Of a stretch of 10,562 nt of DNA, positions 4,253 through 10,562 are shown piece after piece; positions within the stretch are counted from its first letter, which is position 1; every line of letters starts with the position of its first letter. Origin of the DNA: an uncultured Eubacteriales bacterium. GTDB lineage: Bacteria; Bacillota; Clostridia; Oscillospirales; Acutalibacteraceae. A program made the position numbers and the translations under genes. The notes beneath the pieces are model-generated. The model searched no databases. It was not told the origin of the DNA and was given only the letters and a program-made list of their open reading frames with translations. The stretch spans positions 1 to 10,562 of the forward strand of contig CAKSDF010000059.1 in assembly GCA_934444695.1 (NCBI GenBank), in the 5' to 3' direction.

Positions 4253-6238
4253 ATGGCATTAAATCACAAAACAACAAAAGAGGATATGGAAACCCGTATG
4301 GGCATTCTTCCCTACCGCACCCGTAAGGACATTCCCATTTCCTTTATCTACGACGGCAAGAAGTATGAAGGGTTCACCGATGATATGAATCCGAGAAAAT
4401 ACTTCCGCCGTTTAGACAGCAACCTTACCCTTACCACCGTCACCGCAAATCTCGACTGCCTCGAAATCCGCGTCGAATACATAGAGTACAAGGATTTCCC
4501 CGTAACCGAGTGGGTGGCATTCTTTGAGAACACCTCAAAGGAAAAATCAAAAATTCTTTCCGACTTCCGCATAGGCGCAGGCGTTGTCAAAACCGACGAC
4601 GACGTTGCCCTGACCTATTCCAACGGCGACGACGGAAGCAATATGGGTTACGAATATTTTGAAAACGACCTTAAAGCACCCTTTGTGCTTCATCCCAACG
4701 ACACCGGCTGTTCCTGTGCCGGCGCATCTCCCTTTATGAGACTGCACGGCAGCACCGGCGGCATCAACATCGCCGTAGGCTGGACCGGCACCTGGATCGC
4801 GGAATTTGAGAAGGTTGAAGGCGGCGTAAAAGTTGCTTTCGGTCAGAAGCGCTGCCATATGGTGCTCAATCCCGGCGAGGTTATGAGAACCCCCCGCGTC
4901 AACTTTGAAGGCTATGTGGGAGACGAAGCCCACGGAAGAAATATGTGGAGACGTTTCTTTATGAAACACATCTGCGTTAAGGATCCCGACGGACACACAC
5001 TTCCCCCAAAACTTTGTATGCACGTTTTCAACGCCGACGGCTTCCCCGAGTTTACCGGAGCCACCGAGGAAAACCAGCTCAGAGGTATCCGTTCCTACAT
5101 TAAAGAGGGCGTTAAACCCGACATTTGGTGGATCGACGCAGGCTGGTATGTCTGCGGAAACCACGAGTGGCCGCTTATCGGCACATGGGAAGTCAACAAG
5201 GCAAACTTCCCCAACGGCCTTGCCCCCATCGGCGAGGAATGCAAAAAGAACGACATCCAGCTGCTGCTTTGGTTTGAGCCCGAGCGCGTCGTTGCCGGCA
5301 CATGGCTTGATCAGAACCACCCCGAGTGGCTGCTCCACCGCGCCGATCCCAACGACCCCAACATTCTCTTCAACTATGCCAATCCCGAGGCTCTCGAGTG
5401 GATGACCGAGCGCATCAACAAGATAATCAAGGAGTCGGGCGTTAACATCTATCGTCAGGACTTCAACTATGATCCCCGTCCCTCCTGGGAATTCCACGAG
5501 ACCGAGGACAGAATCGGTGCAATCGAGAACCTCCACATTCAGGGCTACTACAAGCTTTGGGACGAGATCATTCTCCGCAACCCCGGCCTGTGGATAGACT
5601 CCTGCGCATCGGGCGGACGCAGAAATGACCCTGAGACACTTCGCCGCGCCGTTCCGCTCCACTACACCGACGTGGAATACGGCGTACATCCCGTCAAGCA
5701 GAAGCAGCATCGCTATATGTTCGAGTGGATTCCCTATTTCCGCGCACACAATATGAGCTGGGACAATCCCGAGGGACTTTATTATCAGCCCAACGCAGGC
5801 CGTCCGGTGGACGAATTTGCATATCAGGCTGCTATGGCTCCCGCTCTCACCGATATGATCGAGTGGAACGCCCCCAAGGAGGCATTTGATCTTGCCCGCC
5901 ATATGCATCCCATCTGGCGCAGAGCGGCCGCAATTATGACCAAGGCCGATTACTATCCCCTCACCGTCTGCCGCAAGAATCCCGAGGATTATTATGCAAT
6001 GGAATTCTATAATCCCGACGAGTGCAGCGGTTTCTTCCAGGTGCTTCGCAACACCCAGGTAAAGGAGCCTTCCTTCACCGCAAAGCTTATCCTTGACGAA
6101 ACCAAGGACTACAATGTGGAAAACACCAAGACCGGCGAGACCAAGGTCATTTCGGGAAAAGAGCTTGCAAACGGCATCGAGATCACCCTCGACAAGCGTT
6201 CGGCCGCCGTTGTTTTCTTTGAAGCAATCAAAGACTGA
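4253..6238 (+). CDS. GH36 family glycoside hydrolase (alpha-galactosidase type), paralogue 1
   Basis: A 661-residue cytoplasmic enzyme with no signal peptide. GH36 enzymes are retaining glycosidases, usually releasing alpha-linked galactose (or GalNAc) from oligosaccharides. The N-terminal beta-sandwich covers about 1-245, the (beta/alpha)8 barrel about 250-560, and a C-terminal beta domain the rest. Barrel motifs seen are KPDIWWIDAGWY (288-299), LLWFEPERV (338-346), IYRQDFN (399-405) with the likely nucleophile D403, DSCASGGRRND (449-459) with the sugar-contacting Cys and Asp, and HYTDVEYG (470-477) with the likely acid/base D473. The RRND variant differs from the GGGRFD type of well-studied members, so the exact substrate is open. 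The start is ATG 4253 with AAAGGA (4237-4242). Third codon positions are strongly C/G-rich, more than in the next gene, which creates a long antisense ORF. It is followed by a paralogue on the same strand. Confidence 0.92.
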   Translation: MALNHKTTKEDMETRMGILPYRTRKDIPISFIYDGKKYEGFTDDMNPRKYFRRLDSNLTLTTVTANLDCLEIRVEYIEYKDFPVTEWVAFFENTSKEKSKILSDFRIGAGVVKTDDDVALTYSNGDDGSNMGYEYFENDLKAPFVLHPNDTGCSCAGASPFMRLHGSTGGINIAVGWTGTWIAEFEKVEGGVKVAFGQKRCHMVLNPGEVMRTPRVNFEGYVGDEAHGRNMWRRFFMKHICVKDPDGHTLPPKLCMHVFNADGFPEFTGATEENQLRGIRSYIKEGVKPDIWWIDAGWYVCGNHEWPLIGTWEVNKANFPNGLAPIGEECKKNDIQLLLWFEPERVVAGTWLDQNHPEWLLHRADPNDPNILFNYANPEALEWMTERINKIIKESGVNIYRQDFNYDPRPSWEFHETEDRIGAIENLHIQGYYKLWDEIILRNPGLWIDSCASGGRRNDPETLRRAVPLHYTDVEYGVHPVKQKQHRYMFEWIPYFRAHNMSWDNPEGLYYQPNAGRPVDEFAYQAAMAPALTDMIEWNAPKEAFDLARHMHPIWRRAAAIMTKADYYPLTVCRKNPEDYYAMEFYNPDECSGFFQVLRNTQVKEPSFTAKLILDETKDYNVENTKTGETKVISGKELANGIEITLDKRSAAVVFFEAIKD

Positions 6239-6418
6239 TTTTTTACACCGCCTCACCCTTCCGGCAGAGTGTTAAAAGGGCAGTTTTGTGTTTTTTTGGC
6301 TTTTAAAATTTCCAATGCACAATGCAAAAGCGAAGCAGGGCTGTTGCCTTACAATGCTTTTTTACAAAGGCATATGGGATTTTTATGCGAGGAGCCGACA
6401 CTGCACCTTGAGCACGCT

Positions 6419-6439
6419 GCCCCGGGCGGGGCGGTTTTT
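6419..6439 (+). promoter_or_regulatory. GC-rich hairpin with U5 touching the RBS of the second GH36 gene
   Basis: GCCCC (6419-6423), loop GGGC and GGGGC (6428-6432) form a strong hairpin. GG and TTTTT (6435-6439) follow, then AAAAGGAG, the ribosome binding site of the next gene. The form is that of an intrinsic terminator or attenuator. I find no convincing promoter in 6239-6452, so the second gene probably depends on read-through. The spacer also carries three copies of CAATGC (within 6313-6325 and 6351-6356) and a TGCCTT/AAGGCA hairpin (about 6345-6371). Confidence 0.5.
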
Positions 6440-6452
6440 AAAAGGAGAAAAA

Positions 6453-8444
6453 ATGAAAATCACAGATCATAAAACCACTGCCGCAGATATGGCCGCTCTT
6501 TGCGGCAATCTGACCTATAAGGGCGTTTATGACATTCCCTTAAGCTTTTGCTACGGCGGCAAAAAATACCGCGGATTTTCCGAGGATATGAATCCGGAAG
6601 AAAGCTTCCGCAGAATAGATTCAAACTTTACACTGACCTGCGTTACCGCCCGCCTCGACGGCCTTGAGATACGGGTGGAATATAAGGAATATAAGGACTT
6701 CCCAATGACCGAATGGGTAGCCTATTTTGAAAATGTATCGAAGGAAAATTCTAAAATTCTTTCTGACATACGCATTGCCAGCGGAACCCTTCACGGAAAT
6801 GATCTTTCGCTGACCTATTCAAACGGCGACGACCTGAGCGTTCAGGGATACAGCTTTTTTGAGCAGGATCTTTCGGAGAAATTTGAGCTTTGCCCCAACG
6901 CAAGCGGCACTCCCTGTGCCGGTGCGGCGCCTTATATGAGACTGCACGGCAAGGATGGCGGATTTAACATAGCCGTAGGTTGGTCGGGACGTTGGACGGC
7001 CGATTTTGAAGGGTGCAACGGCGGTGTTAATGTCGGTTTCGGCCAAAAAAGATGCAATCTTTATTTAAAGCCGGGCGAGGTTTTCCGCACCCCCAGAGTA
7101 AATATCGAAAGCTACGTCGGAGACGAGCATCACGCCCGCAATATGTGGAGAAGATTTTATATAAAACACATTCTTCCCAAAGACCGGGACGGCAGCGTGC
7201 TCCATCCGAAGCTTTGCCTTCACCTTTTCGGTGAGGGCGACAAGCCGGAATTTTCCGGTGCAACCGAGCAGGGTCAGCTTAAGGCTCTTCACACCTATCT
7301 CGAAAAGGGTCTTAAACCCGATATATGGTGGCTGGACGCGGGATGGTACCCTTGCGATTATCACTGGGACCACACCGGCACATGGGAAGAAAATCCCGTC
7401 AATTGGCCGAACGGCATTGAGGTGCTTGGAGAAGAATGCGAAAAGCAGGGCATCGATTTTCTGCTTTGGTTTGAACCCGAAAGGGTGCGCCCGGGCACCT
7501 GGCTTGAGGTAAATCATCCCGAATGGCTGCTTAAAAACGGCAATCCCGACGATGCCAACCGCCTGCTCGACTATTCAAACAAAGAGGCTCTCGATTGGCT
7601 TATTAACCACATCGACGGACTTATAAAGAAATTCAAGGTTAAAATTTACCGTCAGGATTTCAATTTCGACCCCATGCCCTGTTGGGAAAACAACGAAACG
7701 CAGGACAGACTCGGTGCACTCGAAAACTTCCATATTCAAGGATATTATCACTACTGGGATGAGCTTATCAACCGCAATCCCGGCCTTTGGATGGATTCCT
7801 GCGCCTCGGGCGGACGGAGAAACGATCCCGAGACCATGCGCAGAGGTGTGCCTCTCCATTATACCGACATTGGCTACGGCGACCACGCCATAAAGCAAAA
7901 GCAGCACCGCTATATGTTTGAATGGATTCCCTATTTCCGCGCCCACAACCGCAGCTGGGACGTTAACGGAGAGATGGTATGGTTTTCCGACGATCCCTTT
8001 TACAACTTCCATGTGGACGATTTCTGCTATCAGCTTGCCTGTGCTCCCGCCCTTACCGACATAATCGTATACGATACCGACGACAAGAGCTTTGAAATCG
8101 CAAGAAGAAATCACCCAATCTGGCGCAGAGCGGCCGAGTTTATGACAAAAGCCGATTATTATCCCCTGACCGAGCCACGCTTTAACCTTGAGGATTTTTA
8201 TGCCATGGAATTTTACGAGCCCAAGACCAAGCGCGGATTTTTCCAGGTGGTCTCAAACATCAAGGTCAAAGAGCCTTCATTTACGGCCAGGCTGACCCTC
8301 GATGAGGGCATAGACTATAAGGTGGAAAATTCGGCCACCGGCGAAACCCGTATCATAAGCGGAAAGCAGCTGTCGGAAGGACTTGAAGTGGCCCTTCCCC
8401 CCCGCACGGGAATAATTTTCTTTTTTGAGCCTGCGGAAAATTAA
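6453..8444 (+). CDS. GH36 family glycoside hydrolase (alpha-galactosidase type), paralogue 2
   Basis: A 663-residue cytoplasmic enzyme, clearly homologous over its full length to the gene just upstream. The start ATG 6453 follows AAAAGGAG (6440-6447) and gives an N terminus (MKITDHKTT) that aligns with the paralogue (MALNHKTT); longer in-frame extension to 6288 runs through the spacer and hairpin and is not credible. Barrel motifs are KPDIWWLDAGWY (288-299), LLWFEPERV (337-345), IYRQDFN (398-404) with nucleophile D402, DSCASGGRRND (448-458) and HYTDIGYG (469-476) with acid/base D472. A clear local difference lies at about 500-526, where this copy has a longer aromatic and acidic loop (VWFSDDPFYNFHVDD) than paralogue 1. 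In a barrel enzyme such a loop often shapes the substrate pocket, so the two may differ in specificity. Codon use is less C-rich than in paralogue 1. Confidence 0.92.
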   Translation: MKITDHKTTAADMAALCGNLTYKGVYDIPLSFCYGGKKYRGFSEDMNPEESFRRIDSNFTLTCVTARLDGLEIRVEYKEYKDFPMTEWVAYFENVSKENSKILSDIRIASGTLHGNDLSLTYSNGDDLSVQGYSFFEQDLSEKFELCPNASGTPCAGAAPYMRLHGKDGGFNIAVGWSGRWTADFEGCNGGVNVGFGQKRCNLYLKPGEVFRTPRVNIESYVGDEHHARNMWRRFYIKHILPKDRDGSVLHPKLCLHLFGEGDKPEFSGATEQGQLKALHTYLEKGLKPDIWWLDAGWYPCDYHWDHTGTWEENPVNWPNGIEVLGEECEKQGIDFLLWFEPERVRPGTWLEVNHPEWLLKNGNPDDANRLLDYSNKEALDWLINHIDGLIKKFKVKIYRQDFNFDPMPCWENNETQDRLGALENFHIQGYYHYWDELINRNPGLWMDSCASGGRRNDPETMRRGVPLHYTDIGYGDHAIKQKQHRYMFEWIPYFRAHNRSWDVNGEMVWFSDDPFYNFHVDDFCYQLACAPALTDIIVYDTDDKSFEIARRNHPIWRRAAEFMTKADYYPLTEPRFNLEDFYAMEFYEPKTKRGFFQVVSNIKVKEPSFTARLTLDEGIDYKVENSATGETRIISGKQLSEGLEVALPPRTGIIFFFEPAEN

Positions 8445-8451
8445 AAAACTC

Positions 8452-8480
8452 TTGACAAAAAGGGACAGAGATTATATAAT
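8452..8480 (+). promoter_or_regulatory. Consensus sigma-A promoter of the DUF177-rpmF unit
   Basis: TTGACA (8452-8457), a 17-bp spacer and TATAAT (8475-8480) match the consensus exactly. It begins 8 nt after the stop of the second GH36 gene with no terminator between, so GH36 transcripts may run on into the housekeeping unit. Confidence 0.9.
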
Positions 8481-8551
8481 AACCTTTGCCTATTCGGTGA
8501 AATCGGGCTTTTTGGGCTGCGATTTTGAAAAACGCGAAGGGAGAAAATGCG

Positions 8552-9043
8552 ATGCTTCTTAATCTTTCCGGAGTTTTTGCCGGGAGCGAGTCTCTACCAT
8601 TCGAGTACGAAATGGATCTGTCGGATCTTGAGTTCTCGGGATGCTCATCCTTAAAAAAGCCGGTTAAGATAAAGGGTGCGGCCAAAAACCGTGCCGGCGT
8701 TGTATTTATCGAACTTACCGCCGAATATACAATCTCTGCCCCCTGCGACCGCTGTGCCGCCGACATCGAGCGCAAGGAATCGCTCCCACTCACCTATGTC
8801 GTGGTTCAGGAAACAGAGGGAGAGGACACCGAGGATTTTGTTGTTGCCGAGGATCAGAAGGTCGATCTTGATCCCATTGTGAGGGACGATATCGTCATTC
8901 GGTACCCTTCAAAGCTGCTCTGCAGTCCCGATTGCAAAGGGCTTTGCCCAAATTGCGGCAAAAACCTTAATGAAGGGGATTGCGATTGCGCAAAGGAACA
9001 GACCGATCCGAGACTTGACGCGCTCAAAGCCTTTTTTGACTAA
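8552..9043 (+). CDS. DUF177/YceD family protein
   Basis: A 163-residue protein of the DUF177 (YceD) family, which in many bacteria is encoded next to rpmF and is linked to 23S rRNA or ribosome metabolism. The start at 8552 follows GAAGGGAG (8536-8543); a TTG at 8525 lies upstream of that site and is unlikely. Family signs are the CDRC pair (C65, C68), the acidic middle (EGEDTEDF), the segment DLDPIVRDDIVI (105-116), the Cys-rich tail C124, C128, C132, C135, C144, C146 (LCPNCGKNLN), and the end DPRLDALKAFF. The cysteines suggest metal binding. It lies 38 bp before rpmF in one transcript from the promoter at 8452-8480. Confidence 0.93.
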   Translation: MLLNLSGVFAGSESLPFEYEMDLSDLEFSGCSSLKKPVKIKGAAKNRAGVVFIELTAEYTISAPCDRCAADIERKESLPLTYVVVQETEGEDTEDFVVAEDQKVDLDPIVRDDIVIRYPSKLLCSPDCKGLCPNCGKNLNEGDCDCAKEQTDPRLDALKAFFD

Positions 9044-9081
9044 GTTTTAAAAGATTATTTTTATAAAGGGAGGTGCCGGAA

Positions 9082-9261
9082 ATGGCAGTACCGGCAAGAA
9101 GAATTTCCAAAACAAGACGCGACAAGAGACGCTCCAATGTATGGAAGCTTGACGCTCCTACTCTCGTAAAGTGCCCTCAGTGCGGCGAATACAAGCGTCC
9201 CCACAGAGTATGCCTTTCCTGCGGCCAGTACAACGGCCGTCAGGTTCTCAAGAACGACTGA
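9082..9261 (+). CDS. rpmF: 50S ribosomal protein L32
   Basis: A 59-residue protein with the canonical L32 start MAVPARRISKTRRDKRRSNVWKL cut here to its key parts: MAVPxRxxSKxRxxxRR. A zinc ribbon of four cysteines follows (CPQC at 31-34 and CLSC at 44-47). The start is ATG 9082, with AAAGGGAGG (9066-9073) 8 nt upstream; the GTG at 9073 overlaps that ribosome binding site. It is a structural protein of the large ribosomal subunit. The four-cysteine form is the zinc-binding type. It is co-transcribed with the DUF177 gene. Confidence 0.98.
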   Translation: MAVPARRISKTRRDKRRSNVWKLDAPTLVKCPQCGEYKRPHRVCLSCGQYNGRQVLKND

Positions 9262-9288
9262 TTGCGTCTGAAGAAAAAATGCAGTTGT

Positions 9289-9311
9289 GCGGGTGTATTT
9301 TATACGCCCGC
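9289..9311 (+). terminator. Hairpin after rpmF, possible weak terminator
   Basis: GCGGGTGTA (9289-9297) and TACGCCCGC (9303-9311) form a 9-bp stem with one G-U pair. Only TTTGCTGT follows, so termination would be weak. A further short hairpin, CCGTC (9343-9347) with GACGG (9361-9365), lies downstream. Confidence 0.5.
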
Positions 9312-9382
9312 TTTGCTGTACAAAAATTTATGCAGGTTCACACCGTCGGCGGTATCGTTTGACGGCCGAGCCTAAGGCAAAA

Positions 9383-9424
9383 GCGGTTTTCGGCGAGCAA
9401 ACCGAAACCGCCTTTATTCTTTTA
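9383..9424 (+). terminator. Terminator or attenuator ahead of the DUF512 gene
   Basis: GCGGTTTTCGG (9383-9393) pairs with CCGAAACCGC (9402-9411), leaving one bulged base, and CTTTATTCTTTT follows. The next gene's ribosome binding site begins 12 nt later at 9436, and I see no promoter in between. It ends the rpmF transcript, controls read-through into the DUF512 gene, or both. Confidence 0.65.
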
Positions 9425-9449
9425 AAATTCTTTTTAAGGAGGGCCTCCC

Positions 9450-10562
9450 GTGCCGGTTAAAATTTCTTCGGTCGACAAACATTCCCCCGCCGAAAAATGC
9501 GGAATCAAAAGCGGCGATACGCTTATTTCCATCAACGGAAATGAGATCGAAGACGTGCTTGACTTCCGCTTTTATATGACCGAAAAACGGCTTAACATCG
9601 CGCTCGAACGGGACGGAAAGCCTTTAAAGACCCTGCTTAAAAAGCGGGACGAATACGACGAAACGGGTATGGAATTCGACACCTACCTTATGGACAAGCA
9701 GCATTCCTGCAAAAATAAGTGTATTTTCTGTTTTATCGATCAGCTGCCCAAAGGCCTTCGTCCGTCGCTTTATTTTAAGGACGACGATTCCCGCCTTTCC
9801 TTTCTTTTCGGCAACTACATCACCCTTACCAATCTCACCGAGCACGAAATAGAGCGAGTCATTAAAATGCACATAAGCCCTGTCAATATCTCGGTGCACA
9901 CCACCAATCCCGAGCTTCGCTGCAGAATGATGAAAAACCGCTTTGCGGGAGAGGCGCTGTCGGCGCTCTATCGGTTTGCTCAGGCCGGAATAAAGCTCAA
10001 TACCCAGCTGGTGCTTTGCCACGGTTTTAACGACGGCATAGAGCTTGAAAAGACACTGGAGGATTTAGGTGCGCTGTACCCTGCCGTTCAAAGTATATGC
10101 GCCGTGCCTGTGGGACTGACAAAATATCGGGAAGGGCTTGAGCCTCTCGTGCCTTTTAACAAGGAAACGGCAGGTGCCGTTGTCGACACGATGGAGCGTT
10201 TCGGCGATGAGTTTCTTAAAAAGCACGGCACGCGGCTGTGCTTCCCTTCCGATGAGTTTTATCTGACAGCCCAGCGTGAGATACACGACAGCTCATTTTA
10301 CGAGGATTTTTTGCAGATTGAAAACGGGGTCGGAATGTGGGCGTCGCTGCGGGACGATTATCTTGCCGCTCTTGATGACGCCGAGGCTGACGATAAAAAA
10401 CGCAGTTTTTCCATTGCCACCGCCTCTTTAGCCGCCCCGCTTATGGAATTTTTGATGAAAAAAACCGCCGAGAAATTTCCCAGGCTTGACTATAAAATAT
10501 ATACCATCCGCAACGACTTTTTCGGCGAGCGCATTACCGTTGCCGGCCTGCTCACGGGACAG
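9450..10562 (+). CDS. DUF512 family PDZ and radical SAM protein, 3' end cut by the window
   Basis: The first 371 residues of a protein whose family is usually about 430-450 long. The start is GTG 9450, with AAGGAGGG (9436-9443) 6 nt upstream, giving MPVKISSVDKHSPAEKCGI. Residues about 1-65 are a PDZ-like domain (SPAEKCGIKSGDTLISING). A radical SAM-type cluster motif C87-X3-C91-X2-C94 follows (CKNKCIFCF), then NISVHTTNPELR (146-157), which is typical of the family, and the DUF512 region (from about 225). The protein probably carries a 4Fe-4S cluster; its reaction is unknown. In Clostridia this gene often sits near the GTPase gene der, which would lie beyond the window. Upstream is a hairpin-rich leader with no evident promoter. 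Confidence 0.93.
   Translation, partial: MPVKISSVDKHSPAEKCGIKSGDTLISINGNEIEDVLDFRFYMTEKRLNIALERDGKPLKTLLKKRDEYDETGMEFDTYLMDKQHSCKNKCIFCFIDQLPKGLRPSLYFKDDDSRLSFLFGNYITLTNLTEHEIERVIKMHISPVNISVHTTNPELRCRMMKNRFAGEALSALYRFAQAGIKLNTQLVLCHGFNDGIELEKTLEDLGALYPAVQSICAVPVGLTKYREGLEPLVPFNKETAGAVVDTMERFGDEFLKKHGTRLCFPSDEFYLTAQREIHDSSFYEDFLQIENGVGMWASLRDDYLAALDDAEADDKKRSFSIATASLAAPLMEFLMKKTAEKFPRLDYKIYTIRNDFFGERITVAGLLTGQ

Noticed and set aside
4547..6256. Long antisense ORF (569 codons) opposite the first GH36 gene
   Set aside because: It is an effect of the C/G-rich third codon positions of the GH36 gene, which remove antisense stops. It has no ribosome binding site and no recognisable domain.
6288..6452. 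N-terminal extension of the second GH36 protein
   Set aside because: It runs through the spacer and hairpin, is absent from the paralogue, and the strong RBS at 6440-6447 sets the start at 6453.
7065..8114. Antisense ORFs opposite the second GH36 gene (7065-7517 and 7575-8114)
   Set aside because: They mirror the same shadow frame as in the first paralogue, without start signals or protein features.

Overview
The window looks like chromosomal DNA of a Gram-positive anaerobe of the Clostridia (Ruminococcaceae/Oscillospiraceae type). The evidence is type I dockerin modules on secreted proteins, strong AAGGAGG ribosome binding sites, TTG/GTG starts, consensus TTGACA-17-TATAAT promoters, AT-rich spacers, and a DUF177-rpmF-DUF512 housekeeping block of Firmicutes type. 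Species cannot be told from the sequence alone.

Left part (1-4000, minus strand). Two secreted dockerin proteins lie head to tail. The upstream one (2383-3840) is a C39-like papain-fold cysteine peptidase followed by SH3b, Ig-like, SH3b and dockerin modules. The downstream one (400-1575) has a signal peptide, an unrecognised body and a partly degenerate dockerin. Each gene is followed by a rho-independent terminator and then by a short transcription unit with its own promoter, a 5'-terminal stem-loop leader, a strong Shine-Dalgarno and an ATGATG-started micropeptide (MMTEQPTFVF... at 2026-2088, MMTTQPPFVF at 110-142). These spacers are homologous to each other from the dockerin 3' UTR through the start of the peptide (about 110-346 and 2045-2288). 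In the second unit a 28-residue hydrophobic peptide follows (1924-2010), and a terminator closes it (1844-1882). This repeated micropeptide cassette is the strongest candidate here for something undescribed.

Middle part (4176-8444, plus strand). A divergent promoter drives the first of two tandem cytoplasmic GH36 family enzymes (4253-6238 and 6453-8444, 661 and 663 residues), evident paralogues with both catalytic Asp positions kept. The 214-bp gap between them ends in a GC-rich hairpin plus U5 that touches the ribosome binding site of the second gene, suggesting attenuation.

Right part (8445-10562, plus strand). A consensus promoter opens a housekeeping unit: a DUF177/YceD protein (8552-9043), ribosomal protein L32 (9082-9261), a hairpin-rich spacer, and the first 371 residues of a PDZ-radical SAM DUF512 protein (9450 to the window end).

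The secreted dockerin proteins and the intracellular GH36 enzymes fit a fibre- or glycan-degrading gut or rumen lifestyle. No cohesin, scaffoldin, transporter, tRNA, rRNA, transposase or CRISPR array is visible.
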